In this document: positions 58,583 to 64,000 of the stretch, one piece after another
Layout: every line of letters begins with the position of its first letter
Numbering within the stretch: the stretch's first letter is position 1
NCBI RefSeq assembly: GCF_003438495.1
Contig: NZ_QSSH01000002.1
Coordinates: 62,001 to 126,000 of the forward strand
DNA from: Collinsella sp. TF05-9AC
GTDB taxonomy: Bacteria; Actinomycetota; Coriobacteriia; Coriobacteriales; Coriobacteriaceae
Direction of reading: 5' to 3'
Length of the DNA: 64,000 nt
Notes under the pieces: model-generated
Told to the model about the DNA's origin: nothing
What the model saw: only the letters and a program-made list of their open reading frames with translations
Database searches by the model: none
Made by a program: the position numbers and the translations under genes

Positions 58583-60682
58583 ATGGCTAAGCCTAAGTAC
58601 AAGCTTTCCGATACCCGTAACATCGGCATCATGGCCCACATCGATGCTGGTAAGACCACCACGACCGAGCGTATTCTTTACTACACCGGTAAGACCCACA
58701 AGATCGGTGAGGTCCATGAGGGCGCTGCCACCATGGACTGGATGGTTCAGGAGCAGGAGCGCGGCGTAACCATTACCTCCGCTGCTACCACCTGCTTCTG
58801 GAACAAGGACGGTAAGGACTACCGCATCCAGATCATCGACACCCCGGGCCACGTTGACTTCACCGCTGAGGTCGAGCGCTGCCTGCGCGTCCTCGATGGC
58901 GCTGTCGCCGTCTTCGACGCCGTTGCCGGCGTTCAGCCCCAGTCTGAGACCGTTTGGCGTCAGGCTTCTACCTTCAACGTCCCCCGCATCGCCTTCATCA
59001 ACAAGTATGACCGCGTGGGCGCTGACTTCTTCAACGCTATCGAGACCATGAAGGATCGTCTCGACGCCAATGCTGTGGCCGCTCAGGTCCCGATGGGCGC
59101 CGAGGACAACTTCTGGGGCGTCATCGACCTCGTTACCATGACTGCATGGGACTTCAAGGCCGACGAGAAGGGTATGACCTACCCCGAGCCGATGGACGAG
59201 ATCCCGGCCGAGTTTGCCGACATTGCTGCCACCAAGCGCGAGGAGCTCCTCGACGCTGCTGCCAGCTTTGACGACGAGCTCATGGAGAAGATCCTCATGG
59301 AGGAGGACTTCACCGTCGAGGAGCTTAAGGCCGCTCTGCGCAAGGGCGTTCTGGCCAACGAGCTCAACCTCGTCTTCGTGGGCTCCGCCTACAAGAACAA
59401 GGGCGTTCAGGAGCTGCTCGACGCTGTCGTCGACTACCTGCCCAGCCCGCTCGACGTTGAGGCCGTCACCGGTACCGATCCGGACACCGGCGAGGAGATC
59501 CAGCGTCATCCTTCCTTCGACGAGCCCTTCTCCGGCCTGGTCTTCAAGATCATGACCGACCCGTTCGTCGGTAAGCTCACCTACGTCCGCGTTTACTCCG
59601 GCCGCGCCGAGTCCGGCTCCTACGTTGTTAACGCTTCCAACGGTCAGCGCGAGCGCCTCGGCCGCATCCTCGAGATGAACGCCGCCGAGCGTATCGACCG
59701 TGACGACGCTGCCGCCGGCGACATTGTCGCTTGCGTCGGCTTCAAGAACTCCACCACCGGTGACACCCTGTGCGCCGAGGGCAAGGAGATCGTCCTCGAG
59801 AAGATCGAGTTCGCTAAGCCCGTTATCGACGTTGCCATCGAGCCCAAGACCAAGGCCGAGCAGGACAAGATGTCCCTGGCTCTGACCAAGCTCGCCGAGG
59901 AGGACCCGACCTTCCAGGTGTCCACCAACCACGAGACCGGCCAGACCATCATCGCCGGCATGGGCGAGCTGCACCTCGAGATCATCGTCGACCGTCTGCT
60001 CCGCGAGTTCAAGGTTGACGCTAACGTTGGTAAGCCCCAGGTTGCCTACCGCGAGACCGCTGGTCACGACGTCGAGAAGGCTGAGGGCAAGTTCGTCCGT
60101 CAGTCCGGCGGTCGCGGTCAGTACGGCCACGCCGTCATCAAGCTCGAGAAGATGGAGGAGGGCTTCGGCTACGAGTTCGTCAACGCTATCGTCGGCGGCG
60201 TCGTGCCCAAGGAGTACATCCCGTCCATCGACAAGGGCATCCAGGAGGCCCTGAACACCGGTGTTATCGCCGGCTTCCCGGTCCTCGACGTTAAGGTCAC
60301 CCTGTTCGACGGTTCTTACCACGAGGTCGACTCCTCCGAGGCCGCCTTCAAGATCGCCGGTTCCATGGCTATCAAGGACGCCCTCAAGAAGTCCGATCCG
60401 CAGCTGCTCGAGCCGATCATGGCTGTCGAGGTCGAGACCCCTGAGCAGTACATGGGCGACGTTATGGGCAACCTCTCCGGTCGCCGCGGCAAGATCGAGG
60501 GCATGGAGGATCGCAAGAACAGCAAGCTCATCCGTGCCAAGGTGCCGCTGGGCGAGATGTTCGGTTACGCTACCGACCTTCGCTCCCAGACCCAGGGCCG
60601 TGCATCCTACACGATGCAGTTCGACTCTTATGAGCCCGCGCCCAAGTCCATCGTGGACGAGGTCATGAGCAAGAACGCCTAA
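58583..60682 (+). CDS. fusA: Elongation factor G
   Basis: The translocation GTPase, 699 residues. GTP-binding motifs are [10 protein letters not shown] (18-27), DTPGHVDF and NKYD. Domains II to V follow, with [14 protein letters not shown] and [12 protein letters not shown] in the domain III-IV region. The standard third gene of the str operon; tuf is not next to it but at 13.3 kb. Confidence 0.98.
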   Translation: MAKPKYKLSDTRNIGIMAHIDAGKTTTTERILYYTGKTHKIGEVHEGAATMDWMVQEQERGVTITSAATTCFWNKDGKDYRIQIIDTPGHVDFTAEVERCLRVLDGAVAVFDAVAGVQPQSETVWRQASTFNVPRIAFINKYDRVGADFFNAIETMKDRLDANAVAAQVPMGAEDNFWGVIDLVTMTAWDFKADEKGMTYPEPMDEIPAEFADIAATKREELLDAAASFDDELMEKILMEEDFTVEELKAALRKGVLANELNLVFVGSAYKNKGVQELLDAVVDYLPSPLDVEAVTGTDPDTGEEIQRHPSFDEPFSGLVFKIMTDPFVGKLTYVRVYSGRAESGSYVVNASNGQRERLGRILEMNAAERIDRDDAAAGDIVACVGFKNSTTGDTLCAEGKEIVLEKIEFAKPVIDVAIEPKTKAEQDKMSLALTKLAEEDPTFQVSTNHETGQTIIAGMGELHLEIIVDRLLREFKVDANVGKPQVAYRETAGHDVEKAEGKFVRQSGGRGQYGHAVIKLEKMEEGFGYEFVNAIVGGVVPKEYIPSIDKGIQEALNTGVIAGFPVLDVKVTLFDGSYHEVDSSEAAFKIAGSMAIKDALKKSDPQLLEPIMAVEVETPEQYMGDVMGNLSGRRGKIEGMEDRKNSKLIRAKVPLGEMFGYATDLRSQTQGRASYTMQFDSYEPAPKSIVDEVMSKNA

Positions 60683-60742
60683 GTTCGAGCTCCCTGTTAC
60701 GTAATCCGCGAGAACATCTCTCGCACTCTTTGGAGGTTTAAG

Positions 60743-61051
60743 TTGGCTACCCAGAAGATCCGCATTCGCCTCAAGGGCTATGATCACGAGGTCGTCGATC
60801 AGTCCGCGAAGCTCATCGTCGAGACCGCTCAGAAGACCGGCGCTCGCGTTTCCGGTCCTGTCCCCCTGCCCACCGAGCGCAACCTGTACACGGTTATCCG
60901 CTCGCCGCACGTGAACAAGGACTCCCGTGAGCAGTTCGAGATGCGCACCCACAAGCGCCTCATCGACATCCTCGACCCCACCTCGGGCACCGTTGATTCG
61001 CTCATGCGTCTCGACCTCCCCGCTGGCGTCGACATCGACATCAAGCTCTAA
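60743..61051 (+). CDS. rpsJ: 30S ribosomal protein uS10
   Basis: 102 residues, standard length; [20 protein letters not shown] and [19 protein letters not shown] are conserved. Also binds NusB in antitermination. The start is TTG at 60743 (GGAGG upstream). In most bacteria rpsJ is first in the S10 operon, followed by rplC; here a strong terminator follows, then birA on the other strand, so it stands apart from the S10 operon. Confidence 0.97.
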   Translation: MATQKIRIRLKGYDHEVVDQSAKLIVETAQKTGARVSGPVPLPTERNLYTVIRSPHVNKDSREQFEMRTHKRLIDILDPTSGTVDSLMRLDLPAGVDIDIKL

Positions 61052-61072
61052 GCGATATCGCTCATAGCTTAT

Positions 61073-61110
61073 AGAGCCCCGCTGCCATCTTGGTAGCGGG
61101 GCTCTTTTGT
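61073..61110 (+). terminator. Terminator after rpsJ
   Basis: AGAGCCCCGCT (61073-61083) pairs with AGCGGGGCTCT (61095-61105), then TTTGTTTTG. Confidence 0.92.
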
Positions 61111-61167
61111 TTTGAGTTTAGATTTTGGGATAGCGAATTCGTCTGCCGAGCTGATGGCTGCGGCGCC

Positions 61168-61944
61168 CTATTCGCTCAGGGGGCGCAAGGACGCTTCTTC
61201 GAAGTGGAAGACGCACAAGCCGCTCTCGGTCTCAATGCTTGCGCGGCCGCAATCGTCGACCGTTCTAAATATGCCGCGTGCCAGCTCGTCTCCAGCGGGG
61301 GAGCGGGCGATAACGTGCTCCCCAATCCAATTGAGGTGTGCGACATATTCGTCGTGGACGGGCGCGAGCGGTCCGGCGTTTTCTTCCATGGCGTTGAGGC
61401 GCTCTGCCCAGGTATCTACAGCGTCTATAACTGCGTGATAGACCTCATCGAGGAGCATGTCGACGGCGGGAACGCTCTCGTTGAGGTCCGAGAGGCCAAT
61501 TGCCGCCAGGCCGCCATCGGGCACCTCTTGGGGCGTGTAGTTTACGTTGACACCAATGCCGCAGACGGCGAAAGGTTTGCCTTCGTTATCGCGTGCGGCC
61601 TCGACCAGAATGCCGCCGAGCTTGCGTCCTCGCGCGACCAGGTCGTTGGGCCACTTGAGGGCTATTTCGCTTGCAAGGCCTTGCTTTTCGAGTGCTTCGA
61701 GCACCGCTAGGCCGCTGACGGCGGCAAGACCAGAGTACTTTGCGGGATTAACGCATGGACGCAGGACAATCGAAAGCAATAGGTTGCCGGCGGTTGAATC
61801 CCACTTGTGGCCGCGCCGGCCGCGTCCTGCCGTTTGCGCGCGGGCGGCAAGTCCTGTGCCGTGCGGCGCACCCTGTTTTCCTGCCTCGAGCAGGTCATCG
61901 TTGGTCGATCCGGTTACATCGACAATCGTTAATTGGGCATCCAT
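61168..61944 (-). CDS. birA: Biotin-[acetyl-CoA-carboxylase] ligase
   Basis: 258 residues. The biotin-binding GRGRRGHKWDS (40-50) and KWPNDLVARGRKLGGIL (later) identify biotin protein ligase. It lacks the N-terminal DNA-binding domain of E. coli BirA, so it is enzyme only, not the bio repressor. It biotinylates acyl-CoA carboxylase, in keeping with the divergent fatty-acid genes. ATG 61944 follows AAGGAGG at a rather long spacing; longer frames enter the fabH promoter. Confidence 0.93.
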   Translation of the reverse strand: MDAQLTIVDVTGSTNDDLLEAGKQGAPHGTGLAARAQTAGRGRRGHKWDSTAGNLLLSIVLRPCVNPAKYSGLAAVSGLAVLEALEKQGLASEIALKWPNDLVARGRKLGGILVEAARDNEGKPFAVCGIGVNVNYTPQEVPDGGLAAIGLSDLNESVPAVDMLLDEVYHAVIDAVDTWAERLNAMEENAGPLAPVHDEYVAHLNWIGEHVIARSPAGDELARGIFRTVDDCGRASIETESGLCVFHFEEASLRPLSE

Positions 61945-62039
61945 AGCGGCTGCTACCTCCTTATTGAATAAGTGAATGACGCAATGGTGTCGAGAGATAG
62001 ACACAATGTGAAGCCTTTGTCGCATTTGGACAATTTAAT

Positions 62040-62103
62040 GTTAACACGTCAACAAAGACTGAAATGCGTTATCCTCTCTTGGTCGATGTAAACACGTCAA
62101 CAA
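62040..62103. promoter_or_regulatory. Two copies of GTWAACACGTCAACAA between birA and fabH
   Basis: GTTAACACGTCAACAA at 62040-62055 and GTAAACACGTCAACAA at 62088-62103, 48 bases apart. Copy 1's core GTTAACACGTCAAC is partly palindromic. The place between birA and the fab genes suggests an operator for a fatty-acid regulator; which one is not known. Confidence 0.6.
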
Positions 62104-62120
62104 CTCAAAGGAGGTTAGTG

Positions 62121-63080
62121 ATGGGTTTCACGATTCTTGGAACAGGTTCGGCACTTCCTGAGCGCAGTGTTTCCAATGACGAGCTGTCTGAGTTCCTCGA
62201 TACCTCGGATGAGTGGATTTTTACTCGCACAGGTATCAAGAGCCGCCACGTCTGCACCACCGAGTCACTTGACGACCTTGCCGTAGCAGCGAGCGAGCGG
62301 GCACTCCAGGTGTCCGGAATCGACGCGAGCCAGCTGGATCTGATCGTCTGCTCGACGACGACGGGTGACCACCTTGTTCCCGCCGAGGCGTGTGCCGTTG
62401 CTGAGCGACTTGGCGCGACGTGCCCTGCCTTCGATGTCTCGGCGGCTTGTGCCGGCTTCGTATTTGCGCTCGATGTCGCCGAGGGCTATATCGCCCGCAG
62501 CCGTGCCGAGCGCGTGCTTGTTGTTGCTGCCGAGCAGATGACGCGCGCGCTCGACTGGACCGACCGTGCCACCTGCGTGCTTTTTGGCGATGGGGCAGGC
62601 GCCGCAGTGATTGAAGCTGGGGGAGACAACCCCCTTGCCGTTGAGCTTTCGACGGCGCCCGACGTCGAGACGTTGCGCGTTCCCGGTCTGGTCGGTACCT
62701 CGCCGTTTAGGGCTTCCGCAGATAGCGCGAGCGTGCTGTCCATGAACGGCCGCCGCGTGTTCAAGTTCGGCGTCAACGCCATCTGCGACACGGTCCATAA
62801 GCTTGCGATCGATGCGGGCATTTTGGTCGAAGACATCGATCATTTTGTATTCCATCAGGCTAACGAACGAATCCTGAGCCAGGCGGTCAAGCGCCTGGGC
62901 GTGCCGGACGAGCGCGTGGTTCGCACGTTGCGCGAGACCGGCAACATTTCGAGCGCATGCATTCCGCTTGCCCTCGACCGGCTGGCAAACGCCGGTGCAC
63001 TTCACACAGGCGACACCATCGCCTTGGTTGGATTTGGCGCCGGTCTGGATATAGGTGGCTATCTGCTTCGTTGGAAGTAG
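62121..63080 (+). CDS. fabH: Beta-ketoacyl-ACP synthase III
   Basis: Starts fatty-acid synthesis by condensing acyl-CoA with malonyl-ACP. 319 residues with catalytic C110 (SAACAGF), H245 (FVFHQAN) and N275 (GNISSA). ATG 62121 follows AAAGGAGG; an upstream ATG at 62064 would run through the repeated operator. It leads fabH-acpP-fabK. Confidence 0.96.
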   Translation: MGFTILGTGSALPERSVSNDELSEFLDTSDEWIFTRTGIKSRHVCTTESLDDLAVAASERALQVSGIDASQLDLIVCSTTTGDHLVPAEACAVAERLGATCPAFDVSAACAGFVFALDVAEGYIARSRAERVLVVAAEQMTRALDWTDRATCVLFGDGAGAAVIEAGGDNPLAVELSTAPDVETLRVPGLVGTSPFRASADSASVLSMNGRRVFKFGVNAICDTVHKLAIDAGILVEDIDHFVFHQANERILSQAVKRLGVPDERVVRTLRETGNISSACIPLALDRLANAGALHTGDTIALVGFGAGLDIGGYLLRWK

Positions 63081-63132
63081 TCGCACATAGGAAATAAAAA
63101 CGCCCCTAGGGCACAAACAAAGGAGAACTACC

Positions 63133-63369
63133 ATGGCAGATCAGAAGACCTTCGAGCGCGTTTGCGACGTTATCCGCGAGACCGCCGGTCTTGACGATGT
63201 CGAGATGAAGCCCGAGTCCACGCTCGAGGAGATTGGTCTCGACAGCCTGGGCACCGTCGAGATCCTCGTTGCCGTCGAGGACGAGTTTGGCATCCAGCTC
63301 GATACCGAGGAGAACCCCAAGACGGTCGGCGAGTTCGCCGATACGGTCGAGGCGGCATTGGAGAAGTAG
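63133..63369 (+). CDS. acpP: Acyl carrier protein
   Basis: 78 acidic residues. The phosphopantetheine serine S38 is in IGLDSLGTVEIL. Carries growing acyl chains for FabH and FabK, which flank it. AAAGGAG precedes the ATG. Confidence 0.96.
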   Translation: MADQKTFERVCDVIRETAGLDDVEMKPESTLEEIGLDSLGTVEILVAVEDEFGIQLDTEENPKTVGEFADTVEAALEK

Positions 63370-63371
63370 AG

Positions 63372-64000
63372 ATGCTCAAGACTCCTCTCTGCGATCTGCT
63401 CGGCATCGAAAAGCCCGTGTTCCAGGGCGGTATGGCCTGGATTGCCGATGCCTCGCTGGCGTCCGCAGTGTCCGAGGCGGGTGGCTTAGGCATCATCGCG
63501 GCCATGAACGCCGACGCCAACTGGCTTCGCGACCAGATTCATGAGCTGCGCGCCAAGACGGATAAGCCCTTTGGCGTCAACGTCATGCTCATGAGCCCGT
63601 TTGCCGACGAGGTTGCACAGGTCGTGATTGACGAGCGAGTGCCGGTCGTCGTGACGGGCGCCGGCAATCCCGCCAAGTACATGAAGGCGTGGAACGAGGC
63701 GGGCATCAAGGTCATCCCGGTCGTTGCCTCGGTGGCGCTGGCGCGCCTCGTGGCACGTCGTGGAGCCACGGCGGTTGTTGCCGAGGGTACCGAATCGGGT
63801 GGCCACATTGGCGAGACCTCGACGATGGCACTGGTGCCGCAGGTCGTCGATGCGGTTGACATTCCCGTCGTGGCCGCCGGCGGTATTGCCGACGGCCGCG
63901 GCGTGGCGGCCGCCTTTATGCTGGGCGCCGAAGGCGTGCAAGTGGGTACGCGCTTTCTGGTCGCAGACGAGTGCACCGTCTCGGAGCAGTACAAAGAGAT
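63372..64000 (+). CDS. fabK: Enoyl-ACP reductase II FabK, N-terminal part (cut by window end)
   Basis: ATG at 63372, 2 bases after acpP; 209 residues are visible and the frame is open to the edge. PVFQGGMAWIADASLASAVS, VNVMLMSPFADE, AEGTESGGHIGETSTM and AAGGIADGRGVAAAFMLGAE are the 2-nitropropane-dioxygenase-like FMN motifs of FabK. It reduces the enoyl-ACP double bond with NAD(P)H, replacing FabI. Only the length is uncertain. Confidence 0.93.
   Translation, partial: MLKTPLCDLLGIEKPVFQGGMAWIADASLASAVSEAGGLGIIAAMNADANWLRDQIHELRAKTDKPFGVNVMLMSPFADEVAQVVIDERVPVVVTGAGNPAKYMKAWNEAGIKVIPVVASVALARLVARRGATAVVAEGTESGGHIGETSTMALVPQVVDAVDIPVVAAGGIADGRGVAAAFMLGAEGVQVGTRFLVADECTVSEQYKE

Noticed and set aside
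58565..60952. Minus-strand open frame of 795 codons opposite fusA
   Set aside because: Antisense shadow of fusA; the composition mirrors its codons and no protein family is recognisable.

Overview
The window looks like chromosome of a high-GC gut actinobacterium of the class Coriobacteriia, most likely Collinsella or a close relative. The sequence-based reasons are GC-rich codons, an actinobacterial str/rif ribosomal layout, a short zinc-type bL33, LAxTG-type cell-wall anchoring and intergenic hairpin repeats of the kind I associate with that group. The genus is an inference; no rRNA gene is present.

Layout. 1-4.8 kb: end of a PIN toxin, pepD, a hipBA toxin-antitoxin pair with its operator, and mntP under a yybP-ykoY Mn2+ riboswitch. 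4.9-10.5 kb: one operon-like run, disA-ispD-ispF-cysS-rlmB-NYN nuclease. 10.5-12.1 kb: a lone HipA-type kinase fused to an excisionase-like HTH, facing a 22-bp perfect inverted repeat, beside tRNA-Thr. 12.2-12.65 kb: gene-free DNA with an 80-bp tandem hairpin array and a nested inverted-repeat cluster. 13-17.4 kb: tRNA-Tyr/Thr/Met-tuf, then rpmG-tRNA-Trp-secE-nusG-rplK-rplA. 17.4-29.5 kb, mostly minus strand: a phosphoesterase, a ParB-like/PBP1 fusion, MscS, a wall-anchored 5'-nucleotidase, a three-gene ABC importer, a WYL-type regulator, asnS and a PTS EIIA. 29.7-44.1 kb: an esterase, a FeoA-FeoB fusion, an alpha-glucoside PTS locus (EIICB, RpiR regulator, GH4), an MFS exporter, a GH13 enzyme, a DNA glycosylase and an aminotransferase. 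44.1-61.1 kb: rplJ-rplL, galU, rpoB-rpoC, an ECF sigma/anti-sigma pair and rpsL-rpsG-fusA-rpsJ. 61.2 kb to the end: birA divergent from fabH-acpP-fabK, the last cut by the window edge.

How genes work together. Transcription and translation dominate: RNA polymerase, NusG, EF-Tu, EF-G, seven ribosomal proteins, five tRNAs and two aminoacyl-tRNA synthetases. The PTS permease, GH4 hydrolase and RpiR regulator make a self-contained uptake and cleavage module for a phosphorylated alpha-glucoside. Metal handling appears twice, as Mn2+ export under a riboswitch and Fe2+ import with a repeated palindromic site before feoB.

Most unusual points. (1) The beta' subunit RpoC carries a C-terminal helix-hairpin-helix domain that aligns with the alpha-subunit CTD, including residues equivalent to R265, N268, G296 and K298. 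(2) Two large intergenic hairpins, upstream of rplJ and of rpsL, share the same apical sequence but have different, each self-complementary, stems. (3) There are two tandem hairpin arrays with exact 80-bp and 62-bp periods. (4) One single-gene toxin-like kinase carries its own DNA-binding domain and a large palindromic operator. Several further families of short hairpin repeats are scattered between genes.
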